DNA of 64,000 nucleotides from Pseudohongiella spirulinae (lineage in GTDB: Bacteria > Pseudomonadota > Gammaproteobacteria > Pseudomonadales > Pseudohongiellaceae): contig NZ_CP013189.1 in the NCBI RefSeq assembly GCF_001444425.1, positions 186,001 to 250,000 of the forward strand, in the 5' to 3' direction. Below are positions 41,370-49,589 of this stretch, one piece after another; position 1 is the stretch's first letter; each line of letters starts with the position of its first letter. The notes beneath the pieces are model-generated. The model was not told the DNA's origin. It did not search any database and saw only the letters and a list, made by a program, of their open reading frames with translations. The position numbers and the translations under genes were made by a program.

Positions 41370-41861
41370 ATGAAAGTACAACTGTCTGATTACCAACATG
41401 AGTGGCCTGACTTGTTCGAGAGAGAAAAGTCGGTTCTCCTTGATAAGATAGGACCATGGCTGCAGGGCCCAATTGAACACGTTGGAAGCACTGCCGTTCC
41501 GGGCTTGAAGGCTAAACCGATTATCGACATTATGGCGGGGGTCAAAAATCTCGATAGTTCAGTTAAAGCTATCGAGGTATTGCAGAATAATGGATATTGC
41601 TACTATCCATACAAAGCTGACGTAATGCATTGGTTCTGCAAACCCACTCCGGAGTATCGGACACACCATCTGCACCTAGTTCCTTACGACAGCCCACTTT
41701 GGCGAGAACGAATCAAGTTTCGGGATATTCTTCGCAACAACGCAAAAGTCGCAGAGAAATATGAGCAGCTAAAGGTCTCGCTGGCCAGGGATCTGACAGA
41801 TGATCGAGAAAGCTATACGGAACCATTCATCGAGAGCGTACTGCGTGAGTTCGGCTGCTAA
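41370..41861 (+). CDS. Cassette 37: GrpB-family (nucleotidyltransferase-fold) protein
   Basis: 163 residues. IEHVGSTAVPGLKAKPIIDIM is the GrpB signature (GSTAVPG..KP.IDI), followed by YRTHHLHLVPYDS and FRDILRNNAKVAEKYEQLK. The fold is nucleotidyltransferase-like and the reaction is unknown. A second, divergent GrpB cassette lies at 44704 on the other side of the nuclease/ATPase pair. Confidence 0.88.
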   Translation: MKVQLSDYQHEWPDLFEREKSVLLDKIGPWLQGPIEHVGSTAVPGLKAKPIIDIMAGVKNLDSSVKAIEVLQNNGYCYYPYKADVMHWFCKPTPEYRTHHLHLVPYDSPLWRERIKFRDILRNNAKVAEKYEQLKVSLARDLTDDRESYTEPFIESVLREFGC

Positions 41862-41936
41862 CAATTACATGAAGTGCGTGCCCTTCGGGCACCGGACGCC
41901 TGCTGCGCAGGCACCGCTTATGAAATGGCGTTATAG
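41856..41936 (+). repeat. attC 37
   Basis: 81 bp. Inverse core TGCTAAC 41856-41862, core GTTATAG 41930-41936. Confidence 0.9.
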
Positions 41937-41988
41937 CCAAATTCAGTCATTACTAGAGATTGAAGTTTAATAAATCAGGAAGAACCGT

Positions 41989-43011
41989 TTGTATACTTTC
42001 AAAAATACGGAAATCAACAACAAGAAAGCTTCAGACTTTGAAACTAAGTCTTTGCTGTACTTGCTTGGCATGAGAAGTGATAGTGAAGAAATTGAAATAG
42101 TTACTGTGGATTGCTTCAATGACGTAACAGGCTCTAACACGGATTTCAGCAAGCTCTGGGATGTTCAAAGTAAAAACCATAGCAGTCTCCCCCCTTCTAA
42201 AATTGGTGAGAGTCTATCCACGCTATACGAAAACTACATCTCAACTATTAGCTTTTATGAATATATATTGTTCATTCCGAAGCTTAATAGGGACTATTTG
42301 GTAGACCCTTCTCTAAATATTTATAGCTACGAAAATATCAACGAAAAGCAAAAAAAGGGGATAGAAAAAAAACTCAAAGAAAAAGTAAATGGAGACAAAT
42401 CTGGGGCGACCCCGCCGCTATTTATCGATTTCTTGTCGAAGATATGCTTTGTTGAAGACAATAAGAAAGTAAGTACATATATAAAAAAGATTTCTAGATT
42501 CAAAAATAAAAAATCTATTCCTGAAGAGATATATGATCGAATATTTTTAGAAATTAGAAATGCCCAGGCAGCCCTTAAGAACTCATACATAGAAAACGAA
42601 AACATAAACCACCCCTCTGAAGTTCTCAAATTTAATCGTCATATTACAAAGACAGAAATCAACACTCTTTTGATTAGCAGGCTAGTTGGTATTGATGTTT
42701 TTTCTTTTCCCGGAATACCTGTGAGCTTCTTCGACGTTTTAATGGGCAAGGATGAAGACGAAAGAAAAGATTTGCTTCAAGAATGCAATGAAAATCTAAG
42801 TCGTGCTTTCTTCGACAAAAACGGCTGCAGAGAGTTTTGGAAAGTAACAGAAACTCTGATAAAGATACTTAAAGAGAAGCCCGATAATAGTATTTTTGAT
42901 GTTTATTCGAGTTTGATATCAGACGTTAAGGTGAAAACAGAATATTTAACAGAGAAAACGTTGCTTTATATGATTTCTCTAGTAAAGACGGGGTTAGTAA
43001 ATGCTGATTAA
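41989..43011 (+). CDS. Cassette 38, gene 1: Lamassu/ABC-3C-like effector, possible DUF4297-type nuclease
   Basis: 340 residues from TTG 41989. EEIEIVTVDCFNDVTGS (Asp45) and LWDVQSKN (Asp58, Gln60, Lys62) form a PD-(D/E)XK-like core resembling the Cap4/DUF4297 nuclease end of Lamassu LmuA, with Gln in the middle acidic position as in several such families. The rest is Lys-rich and helical. It overlaps the ATPase gene by 11 bases. The AT-rich composition is unlike the flanks. The family assignment is inference. Confidence 0.55.
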   Translation: MYTFKNTEINNKKASDFETKSLLYLLGMRSDSEEIEIVTVDCFNDVTGSNTDFSKLWDVQSKNHSSLPPSKIGESLSTLYENYISTISFYEYILFIPKLNRDYLVDPSLNIYSYENINEKQKKGIEKKLKEKVNGDKSGATPPLFIDFLSKICFVEDNKKVSTYIKKISRFKNKKSIPEEIYDRIFLEIRNAQAALKNSYIENENINHPSEVLKFNRHITKTEINTLLISRLVGIDVFSFPGIPVSFFDVLMGKDEDERKDLLQECNENLSRAFFDKNGCREFWKVTETLIKILKEKPDNSIFDVYSSLISDVKVKTEYLTEKTLLYMISLVKTGLVNAD

Positions 43012-44608
43012 GAAAATTGCATTTGGCGATTCAGAGGAAGCGTTTGTTGAGAGAAGATTGGTTGACGGCCTAAATGTTATTTTTAGTGACGACAATAACA
43101 GAGGTAAAACCCTTGTCATGCAAGGGCTAATGTTTTCATTGGGATATGAGTCTATCTTTCCCAGCTCTTTCAACTATAAAGATAAATATTTCTATTCTGA
43201 GGTTGAGTTTGGCAATGTTACCTATGAATTCTTAAGGAAAAGAAATTCCATCGCCATAAAGACAGAAGATGCGATGCAGATATTTAATTCAGTTGGCGAG
43301 GCAAGGTACTTCTTAGATGAATTTGTTTTCTCAGTGCCCAGGATTCACAAGGAAGGTCGGCACGTGCTCGTAGATTTGAGCTTGCTATATGAGTTGTTTT
43401 TTATTGGCCAGGACAATCGAAATCCATCTGGACTTATAAGTAAGGGCCAATTTAGTAAGTCTGACTTTAAAGCTATGGTTTATGATTTGGCGGGACTGTC
43501 TGACAATCGGGTTAACATCGATGATATAAAGAGCATAAAGGAAAATATTAAATCCTTAAAACTTCAGCTTAAAGAGATTAGAAGAAAAATTTCAATAATC
43601 AGACAAAACCCCAATATTGCAGAAATAGCTTCTAGAACGTATGACTCTGAAGTTGTTCAGGAAAAAATTAAAAGAATATCTGAGATAAATGAAAACATAT
43701 CAAAACTTAAACGTTCCCGGCAAAGAGAGATTAATAGAAAGTCTAAACTAGAACATCTAATTGCAGAGCTTAATTCACTAAATAGAGACCTTAGTGAGGG
43801 AAATGTTCAATGTGGTGACTGTGGCAGTGACAAGATAGTGTATTCCAATAACGATCTGACATTCGAAATAAGTAATATCGATGTGAGAAATGGAATTATG
43901 AAATCCATCGATCAAAATATTAGGCAAAAGGCCGATATAATCATGGACTTCTCTGGGGAGATTAATTCTTTACAGAGGGAGTTAAATGAGGAAATGAGAG
44001 ATACGCCGCCGAATTTCCAACAAATTGTTTTGTATCAGGAGCAGGCTATATCAGAGGTGGATTTTGATGACCAAGCATTTTCCCTTTCGATTCAAATAAG
44101 GGCATTAGAGGATCAGCTTAATTCATATACAAATATCGATGAATCTCTGAAAAAAGAAAGAAAGAGTTTCGATGATAATCTGCTGAAGGAGATGAACGAC
44201 CTATACAAGGCGATAGATCCTGGCGGTAATTTGGTGTTCGAGGATATTTTTACTAAAAAGGGGTCAACCTTTTCTGGTAGTGAAGGGCAGGAGTTTTATT
44301 TTTGTAAAGTTATTGCCCTTAGAAAGCTTCTTAAACATAACTTTCCTATTTTGATTGACTCATTTCGCGATGGAGAGCTATCAACAGGAAAGGAGGCTAA
44401 GATGCTGGAAATATATAGGAAGATAGATAGTCAGATCATATTAACCTCAACACTGAAAGATGAAGAATATAGCAACGATAAATACTCCAGAATAGATGGT
44501 GTAAATGCTGTGGATTACAGCAATCATCAGGATTGTAAAATATTAAGCAAGCAACATGTAAGAGAGTTCTTGACGCTAACGTCAGGATTCGTAGGTCTTG
44601 TTCTGTAA
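43001..44608 (+). CDS. Cassette 38, gene 2: Rad50/SMC-like ATPase with zinc-hook CxxC
   Basis: 535 residues. The N-terminal part has a Walker A-like FSDDNNRGKTLVMQGLMFSLG segment (box about 28-38). Long coiled coils (about 170-265 and 300-400) meet at QCGDCGSDK (Cys271, Cys274), a Rad50-type zinc hook. The C-terminal FPILIDSFRDGE (Asp453) acts as Walker B and GSEGQEFYFCKVIAL as signature region. This is the plan of Lamassu LmuB and ABC-3C ATPases, somewhat shorter. It would sense DNA ends and license gene 1. Confidence 0.7.
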   Translation: MLIKKIAFGDSEEAFVERRLVDGLNVIFSDDNNRGKTLVMQGLMFSLGYESIFPSSFNYKDKYFYSEVEFGNVTYEFLRKRNSIAIKTEDAMQIFNSVGEARYFLDEFVFSVPRIHKEGRHVLVDLSLLYELFFIGQDNRNPSGLISKGQFSKSDFKAMVYDLAGLSDNRVNIDDIKSIKENIKSLKLQLKEIRRKISIIRQNPNIAEIASRTYDSEVVQEKIKRISEINENISKLKRSRQREINRKSKLEHLIAELNSLNRDLSEGNVQCGDCGSDKIVYSNNDLTFEISNIDVRNGIMKSIDQNIRQKADIIMDFSGEINSLQRELNEEMRDTPPNFQQIVLYQEQAISEVDFDDQAFSLSIQIRALEDQLNSYTNIDESLKKERKSFDDNLLKEMNDLYKAIDPGGNLVFEDIFTKKGSTFSGSEGQEFYFCKVIALRKLLKHNFPILIDSFRDGELSTGKEAKMLEIYRKIDSQIILTSTLKDEEYSNDKYSRIDGVNAVDYSNHQDCKILSKQHVREFLTLTSGFVGLVL

Positions 44609-44610
44609 AG

Positions 44611-44682
44611 CTATAACAAGCGCATGTTGTCGGACTGGTTTTCCGCTGCGCTCCAAACCAGCCGCAAATGCGGGCGTTATGC
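44611..44682 (+). repeat. attC 38
   Basis: 72 bp. Inverse core CTATAAC 44611-44617, core GTTATGC 44676-44682. Confidence 0.92.
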
Positions 44683-44703
44683 GGATTTCGGCAGAGCACA
44701 GAT

Positions 44704-45237
44704 ATGATACTTGTGGTAGACCATGACCCTGGTTGGGGGAAGATGTTCGAGAAGGAAGCCTCTCGAATTTGTTTGGCTTTGAGCGACACGGTTGTACAAG
44801 TCCACCACATTGGAAGTACGGCAATTGCTCACACCAAAGCCAAACCAGTCATTGATATGTTACTGGAAGTCAACTTACTAGAATCGCTGGATCAGAAAAG
44901 TCCTTCACTTGAGGCTCTAGGTTACGAGGTCAAGGGGGAGTTTGGGATTCCTGGTCGCCGCTACTTTCGGTTAAGCGACGCTGCGGGACGCAGAACGCAC
45001 CAGATCCATGCTTTTGAGGTGGGGTCGCAGAATGTAGCCCGCCATATTGCCTTTCGGGATTACATGCGAGCACACCCGTCAATTGCTGTCGAGTACGGGG
45101 AGCTAAAGGAACGTCTCGCGAGAGCGAGTCCGAACGATATGGATGCATATATCAATGGCAAGGATGCATTCGTAAAGGAGCATGAGCGTCTGGCGTTGAT
45201 CTGGAGAAGTAGTGGTAATGAGCAGGCATCCGCATAA
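44704..45237 (+). CDS. Cassette 39: GrpB-family protein
   Basis: 177 residues from ATG 44704. VHHIGSTAIAHTKAKPVIDM is the family signature, and GIPGRRYFRLSDAAGRRTHQ and AFRDYMRAHPSIAVEYGELK follow. It is only distantly similar to cassette 37, so they are not recent copies. Function unknown. The stop lies in the attC inverse core. Confidence 0.88.
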   Translation: MILVVDHDPGWGKMFEKEASRICLALSDTVVQVHHIGSTAIAHTKAKPVIDMLLEVNLLESLDQKSPSLEALGYEVKGEFGIPGRRYFRLSDAAGRRTHQIHAFEVGSQNVARHIAFRDYMRAHPSIAVEYGELKERLARASPNDMDAYINGKDAFVKEHERLALIWRSSGNEQASA

Positions 45238-45351
45238 CAATCAGTTGCAGTCCGACATCTGGCACTACGCAACTTTTGTGTTACTCGCTGTCGCTCAAAC
45301 ATTAACACAAAAGCCGCTCCGTACCATCTGCGGCTGAACTGGGCGTTATCG
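45232..45351 (+). repeat. attC 39
   Basis: 120 bp. Inverse core GCATAAC 45232-45238, core GTTATCG 45345-45351. Confidence 0.9.
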
Positions 45352-45371
45352 AGCAAAATGGAGATCAGTGA

Positions 45372-45947
45372 ATGTCCTGGCTAAATACAAGCAATGCTGC
45401 TGAAGCTGAGCAAAACAGTAGTGAGTTTTGGCGGAAGCTAAAAAGTGACATAGATAGCGGGACTTTCTGGGCCGATAAGATCAAGAGTTTAAAGTCAGAA
45501 CCAGAGAAGCGCTTGGCACTTGCATTAGAAAACCTCCCACTTCCCGGGGCTTTTAGGGAGGCAGCTATCGCTCTCAGAGGCATCATTCGCGAAAAGAAGA
45601 AGAAAAAAGAAGATTTTGAAAAAGATCTTTCGCTGATGTATTGGCTAATCGCGATAGAGTCCTTTTCTATTCCTTACTCTGATTATCTGCAACAGCCGGG
45701 TTTCAACGTAATTGAATCGATGCCTGGGGCTGCCATACAGTCGCTACCCTTCTCATATGAGAAGCTTGGATACACTAAACTTAAACTTGCTAGCAAAACT
45801 GATGCAAAGTGGTTTGTTGAGGCATGGGGTGAACCGGTTCAGCACACTACATTGAATCAGCTACATAATGACGTATGGAAAAGGTATGAGAGGGAAACGA
45901 AAATTAAGCAGGAGCAACAACTTGCGCAATTACTGTCAGGTTTATAA
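45372..45947 (+). CDS. Cassette 40: hypothetical protein
   Basis: 191 residues. The N-terminal part is helical with a Lys/Glu run (IIREKKKKKEDFEKDL). A central YWLIAIESFSIPYSDYLQQP may be amphipathic. No family is recognised. The start context, AGTGAATG, lacks a strong Shine-Dalgarno. Confidence 0.65.
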   Translation: MSWLNTSNAAEAEQNSSEFWRKLKSDIDSGTFWADKIKSLKSEPEKRLALALENLPLPGAFREAAIALRGIIREKKKKKEDFEKDLSLMYWLIAIESFSIPYSDYLQQPGFNVIESMPGAAIQSLPFSYEKLGYTKLKLASKTDAKWFVEAWGEPVQHTTLNQLHNDVWKRYERETKIKQEQQLAQLLSGL

Positions 45948-45950
45948 GCT

Positions 45951-46055
45951 CGCTAACAAAGTCCTCCAGACGGACAAAACCATGGTGTCATGCCATTTGC
46001 ATAAACCGCAAATGTCGCGCCACCATGCTTTCGCCGCTGAGGAACGGCGTTAGCG
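45951..46055 (+). repeat. attC 40
   Basis: 105 bp. Inverse core CGCTAAC 45951-45957, core GTTAGCG 46049-46055. Confidence 0.9.
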
Positions 46056-46072
46056 CCACCTGGAGCATCAAC

Positions 46073-46531
46073 ATGAGTAGAAATAGTCTGACTTTAAAGA
46101 TCGTTGCTCTCTCGGGAGTTTTGCTCATTCCGGTATCCGCCCTATCTCAGACATCGAATGAGTACGCTCAAATGGCTAAAGCCACTTGGAGTGCGTTTGA
46201 ATGCAGCTCACTCGCTTCTAAGGCGCGCCTGCCAGACGAGCAAGAGAGATTGTTTCGGTTTGGTTACGAGCAAGGTAAGTCCTTTATTTCAGCTTTGCTG
46301 GACCAAAAAATTGCGCAGGAAGATCTTTCACAGGAAGCTCCCACAATATTGCTCCTCTTGCTTCAGGGACCTACCCCAGACTTTATGCTTGGTCGTATAT
46401 ATGAGTCCGCTCAAGAATCGGCTCTCGAGGGCATCTATCGAACTGGTGATATATCCTATGACGATGAAGAGCAGCAACTAAACGCGGAGAACAAGTTTTC
46501 GCGGCTGAACTGCAATCTAATTGGAAACTAG
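46073..46531 (+). CDS. Cassette 41: secreted hypothetical protein
   Basis: 152 residues from ATG 46073, with TGGAGC upstream. A signal peptide (IVALSGVLLIPVSALSQ) is followed by a helical mature domain with two Cys (FECSSLA, LNCNLIG) that may form a disulfide. The family is unknown. It is the last non-TA cassette before the TA-rich block. Confidence 0.7.
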   Translation: MSRNSLTLKIVALSGVLLIPVSALSQTSNEYAQMAKATWSAFECSSLASKARLPDEQERLFRFGYEQGKSFISALLDQKIAQEDLSQEAPTILLLLLQGPTPDFMLGRIYESAQESALEGIYRTGDISYDDEEQQLNAENKFSRLNCNLIGN

Positions 46532-46549
46532 TAATGATTCGGATCGCTG

Positions 46550-46640
46550 CGCTAACAAGTAATTTCAGTCCGTTCCGGCCCTTTCGGGCCTCCACCGGAC
46601 GCGGCCTGGTGGCCGCGCCGCTGAATAAAGGGCGTTATGT
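46550..46640 (+). repeat. attC 41
   Basis: 91 bp. Inverse core CGCTAAC 46550-46556, core GTTATGT 46634-46640. Confidence 0.9.
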
Positions 46641-46719
46641 GTCCGAAGCGCTCTGGGTTGCGCGCCTGACCGACCAAGAGTACACTCAATGGTACATTCA
46701 AAAGTACGGTTGAGTTGCT

Positions 46720-47001
46720 ATGACTAAGTTGAGAGTTGATGAGGATATTCGCCCGCTGTCCGACTTCAGGGCAGGCATAGCCTCCTTTGTAAAGCAGATT
46801 AACGAGACTCATCGCCCCATGGTCCTTACTCAGCGTGGCCGCGGGGTTGCTGTGCTGGTTGGCGTGCATGAATATCAAAAGATGCAGCAGCGTCTGGAGT
46901 TGCTTGAGGACATCTATCGGGCAGAGGCGCAAATCGAAGCGGGAGAAGGCGTTCCCCACGCAGAGGCAAAGAATCAGTTACTGAGTCAGCTACGCCAGTG
47001 A
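46720..47001 (+). CDS. Cassette 42: Phd/YefM-type antitoxin
   Basis: 93 residues. IRPLSDFRAGIASFVKQINE, HRPMVLTQRGRGVAVLVGVH and YQKMQQRLELLEDIYRAE match Phd/YefM antitoxins. The acidic C-terminus binds the ParE/RelE toxin that follows 2 bases after the stop. It would repress its own promoter. Confidence 0.9.
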   Translation: MTKLRVDEDIRPLSDFRAGIASFVKQINETHRPMVLTQRGRGVAVLVGVHEYQKMQQRLELLEDIYRAEAQIEAGEGVPHAEAKNQLLSQLRQ

Positions 47002-47003
47002 TT

Positions 47004-47300
47004 ATGATTGAATGGTCGCCGCTCGCATTGGAAAGGGCGGGTGAAATTGCTGCCTATATCGCGCTGGATAAACCCACCGCTGCAGAGTCATGGCTAGACG
47101 GACTGTTCGAATCGGTAGAGCGCTTGGAGCCGCACCCAATGAGCGGTCGCGTTGTCCCTGAAATCAACATTGAGCGAATTCGAGAAGTCATTTATGGTGC
47201 GTATCGTGTTATTTATCGCGTTGATACTCAAGCAAAAAAAATTTCAGTGCTTACGGTTCTGCGTGGCAGCGAATTAATTCGGGCTGATGAGCTCGATTAA
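47004..47300 (+). CDS. Cassette 42: ParE/RelE-type toxin
   Basis: 98 residues from ATG 47004 (GTG 46998 is an alternative overlapping the antitoxin stop). IEWSPLALERAGEIAAYIAL, ERLEPHPMSGRVVPEI and IREVIYGAYRVIYRVD are hallmark ParE/RelE segments. Neutralised by the upstream Phd-type protein. Confidence 0.9.
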   Translation: MIEWSPLALERAGEIAAYIALDKPTAAESWLDGLFESVERLEPHPMSGRVVPEINIERIREVIYGAYRVIYRVDTQAKKISVLTVLRGSELIRADELD

Positions 47301-47307
47301 ACAAAGC

Positions 47308-47376
47308 ACATAACAATCAGCTGCAACGGAGCAAATTCCGCTGCGCTACATTTGCCCGTTGAGTTGGGCGTTACAT
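47308..47376 (+). repeat. attC 42
   Basis: 69 bp. Inverse core ACATAAC 47308-47314, core GTTACAT 47370-47376. Confidence 0.9.
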
Positions 47377-47445
47377 GCTAAGCGCAGCGGCCTGGCACCA
47401 AGTCAGCCAATTGACACAAGTATCAATAGTGATACCATTAGTTGC

Positions 47446-47706
47446 ATGGCTAAGATTCAAGATATTCTCAGTCAGATGCGGGAAAGTCCCAAAAGCATCA
47501 AATTCAATGACCTATGTAAGGTCTGCGATGCCTACTTTGGAGAGCCTCGACAGTCTGGTTCGAGCCACAGGGTCTATCGGACCCCATGGAAAGGAGATCC
47601 CAGGGTCAATATCCAGAATGCCAAAGGTATGTCTAAAGCCTATCAAGTGAAGCAGGTGCTTCAGGCAGTTGAGCGGTTGGAGGTTCAAAATGGCAAAAAA
47701 TATTGA
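47446..47706 (+). CDS. hicA: Cassette 43: HicA mRNA interferase toxin
   Basis: 86 residues from ATG 47446. FNDLCKVCDAYFGEPRQSG, SSHRVYRTPWKGDPRVNIQN (catalytic His in SSHR) and AYQVKQVLQAVE match HicA double-stranded-RNA-binding-fold toxins. It overlaps hicB by 17 bases. Confidence 0.93.
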   Translation: MAKIQDILSQMRESPKSIKFNDLCKVCDAYFGEPRQSGSSHRVYRTPWKGDPRVNIQNAKGMSKAYQVKQVLQAVERLEVQNGKKY

Positions 47707-48028
47707 TCGTTACACGTACAGAGTGACCTGGTCTGAAGAAGATCAGGAGCATGTTGGGCTGTGTGTTGAGTTTCCCAGCCTTAGCTGGCTGGCGGAAGAT
47801 CCTGAGCAGGCTCTAAAAGGTATTCGTCAGCTTGTCCGAGACAGCGTTTCAGACATGCTCCAGAACAATGAACAGGTTCCTGAGCCGCTATCGTCAAAAC
47901 AATTCAGCGGAAAGTTTATGGTGCGAGTACCACCGGAAACGCACCGCCAATTAACGATTGAAGCGGCTGAGTCGGGTGTCAGTTTGAATCGGTTGATTTC
48001 CAGTAAGCTTCATCAACCCCGCATGTAA
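47690..48028 (+). CDS. hicB: Cassette 43: HicB antitoxin
   Basis: 112 residues from ATG 47690. YRVTWSEEDQEHVGLCVEFP and EQALKGIRQLVRDSV are the partial RNase H-like HicB domain. GKFMVRVPPETHRQLTIEAA and SGVSLNRLISSKL form a ribbon-helix-helix for operator binding. The stop lies in the attC inverse core. Confidence 0.93.
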   Translation: MAKNIDRYTYRVTWSEEDQEHVGLCVEFPSLSWLAEDPEQALKGIRQLVRDSVSDMLQNNEQVPEPLSSKQFSGKFMVRVPPETHRQLTIEAAESGVSLNRLISSKLHQPRM

Positions 48029-48085
48029 CAATCTCAAACAATCGGACGTCGGCTTTGCCGGCGCCATTGTTGAAGGGCGTTAGTT
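48023..48085 (+). repeat. attC 43
   Basis: 63 bp. Inverse core ATGTAAC 48023-48029, core GTTAGTT 48079-48085. Confidence 0.9.
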
Positions 48086-48304
48086 GCCCTGTGCCGCAGC
48101 GTCGAGTTTGTCCAAAAGTTCAAGGCCGCGTTTAACATCGCCAGAGGCGGCAAAGGTCCGGAATCGAGTTTCGCTGTCAAACTCGGCCAAGGTCTGAGTT
48201 GAAATTTCTTCAATCAGTTTGTTGACGCTCATTTTTTTGCGACGAGCCAACGCCTTCAAACGGTTATGTTTGTCGTCGGGTAGTCGGATGGTTAAAGTGG
48301 CCAT
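48080..48304 (-). CDS. Cassette 44: ribbon-helix-helix antitoxin
   Basis: 74 residues. ATLTIRLPDDKHNRLKALAR and KKMSVNKLIEEIST form a ribbon-helix-helix domain. It lies 4 bases after the PIN toxin on the minus strand, so the toxin comes first, the reverse of most vapBC operons. Its TAA stop is formed by the attC 43 core. Confidence 0.85.
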   Translation of the reverse strand: MATLTIRLPDDKHNRLKALARRKKMSVNKLIEEISTQTLAEFDSETRFRTFAASGDVKRGLELLDKLDAAAQGN

Positions 48305-48308
48305 GTTG

Positions 48309-48731
48309 TTATCCTCTTAACAATTGTTCAGGTGTCATTACGTGCAGGCCAGGGAATATCAGTTCAGAAGATTTGATATCCCTGGCATTGTTGGTAACAA
48401 CACAATAGGCATTGCCGGCAACGGCAAGCTCAATTAAAAAGTTATCGCCCTCATCGGGCAGGTTCGGACGCCATAGGTAGTAAATGGGCACCCATTCGCA
48501 AACGCTGTAGTAAGCGTTGAGCAGCTCGCGAAGCTCATCGGGCGTCAGCGGGCATAGCTCAAGAATATGAGACCGGGCTGTAACGTCTTCATATTCCATA
48601 AATAAGGTGTTGCTAATCAAAGGTTTGTAATGCCCTTGCAAGCACCTCCGGATCAACTCCCTGGCTGGTCCCGCAGGGCCAATTAGGGCATTGATAAGCA
48701 CGCTGGTGTCTATGACTACAACATTATTCAT
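48309..48731 (-). CDS. Cassette 44: PIN-domain toxin
   Basis: 140 residues from ATG 48731. NVVVIDTSVLINALIGPAGP, NTLFMEYEDVTAR, PDEGDNFLIELAVAGNAYCV and TNNARDIK carry the acidic PIN residues of the toxin family often annotated as a putative TA toxin component. Reverse orientation relative to the array. Confidence 0.87.
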   Translation of the reverse strand: MNNVVVIDTSVLINALIGPAGPARELIRRCLQGHYKPLISNTLFMEYEDVTARSHILELCPLTPDELRELLNAYYSVCEWVPIYYLWRPNLPDEGDNFLIELAVAGNAYCVVTNNARDIKSSELIFPGLHVMTPEQLLRG

Positions 48732-48779
48732 GCGCAATATGGTTGCATATATGCTATCACTTCGCAATACTGGAAAAGC

Positions 48780-48857
48780 AACTAACCAGGCGCATCAATC
48801 GCCGCCTGCGGCGGCTGGGACGCTCGCAAGCTCGCGCCCTTGTGCGCGGCGTTATGC
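48780..48857 (+). repeat. attC 44
   Basis: 78 bp. Inverse core AACTAAC 48780-48786, core GTTATGC 48851-48857. Nearly identical to attC 45 and 51. Confidence 0.92.
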
Positions 48858-48884
48858 GGCTACCTTCCTAGGCCATCACAGCTC

Positions 48885-48912
48885 TTGACATACTATAAAT
48901 GGTATATATACT
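48885..48912 (+). promoter_or_regulatory. Promoter of the cassette 45 TA operon
   Basis: TTGACA at 48885-48890, a 16-base spacer, and TATACT at 48907-48912, 9 bases before the toxin ATG. The spacer region ACTATAAATGGTATATA is partly palindromic and may bind the antitoxin. Confidence 0.7.
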
Positions 48913-48921
48913 AAATTTGAT

Positions 48922-49200
48922 ATGTGGGAGATTCTCGAACATAAGCGTATTGATAAAGCCTTGGCAGCAGCTCCGGTTGAGGTTCAGCAACGCTATGAAA
49001 AGTGGAAAGATATTGTAAGAATTTCCGGGCCACAGGGACTGCAATTGATCAAGGGCTTTAAGGATGAATCCTTGTCGGGTAACTGGAAGGGCTTTCGATC
49101 TTCCAGGCTGAATATCCAATATCGAGTTATTTACAAGGTTCAAAAAGATCAGGTGCTGGTGGAGGTTGAACGAGTTACTCCCCATGACTACCGGAGGTAA
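48922..49200 (+). CDS. Cassette 45: RelE-family toxin
   Basis: 92 residues. MWEILEHKRIDKALAAAPVE, KDESLSGNWKGFRSSRLNIQ and YRVIYKVQKDQVLVEVERVT match RelE/HigB-like RNases with a C-terminal HDY. It is the first gene of a toxin-antitoxin order operon; the antitoxin begins 3 bases after its stop. Confidence 0.9.
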   Translation: MWEILEHKRIDKALAAAPVEVQQRYEKWKDIVRISGPQGLQLIKGFKDESLSGNWKGFRSSRLNIQYRVIYKVQKDQVLVEVERVTPHDYRR

Positions 49201-49203
49201 AGA

Positions 49204-49464
49204 ATGAGCGACTATCGTAAAGCCATCAAAAGAATGGATGTATCACCAGGTGATTCAGTTCGGATATTGCGTGAGCTTCAGGAGATGAGTCAGAACGATC
49301 TGGCGGCTGCAACCGGGATACCGCAATCAACAATTTCTGCCATCGAGAATGATCGCGTTCGCCTTGGTGTGGAGCGCGCAAAAGTACTCGCCAGAGCGCT
49401 GCGTTGTCATCCAGCCGTACTGGTATTCCCAGGTTGGGACGTTGAGCATGAGTCAGCCGCATAA
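49204..49464 (+). CDS. Cassette 45: XRE-family antitoxin
   Basis: 86 residues. SVRILRELQEMSQNDLAAAT and GIPQSTISAIENDRVRLGVE are a textbook XRE helix-turn-helix. The stop lies in the attC inverse core. It probably represses the TTGACA/TATACT promoter. Confidence 0.92.
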   Translation: MSDYRKAIKRMDVSPGDSVRILRELQEMSQNDLAAATGIPQSTISAIENDRVRLGVERAKVLARALRCHPAVLVFPGWDVEHESAA

Positions 49465-49536
49465 CCAGGCGCATCAATCGCCGCCTGCGGCGGCTGGGAC
49501 GCTCGCAAGCTCGCGCCCTTGTGCGCGGCGTTATAT
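49459..49536 (+). repeat. attC 45
   Basis: 78 bp. Inverse core GCATAAC 49459-49465, core GTTATAT 49530-49536. Confidence 0.92.
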
Positions 49537-49553
49537 GACTCTCGGCTCAAGCG

Positions 49554-49582
49554 TTGACACCTGATACGACATGGGTTACAGT
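49554..49582 (+). promoter_or_regulatory. Promoter of the cassette 46 higBA operon
   Basis: TTGACA at 49554-49559, a 17-base spacer and TACAGT at 49577-49582, placing the start just before the higB ATG at 49590. Confidence 0.6.
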
Positions 49583-49589
49583 GCTTGAC

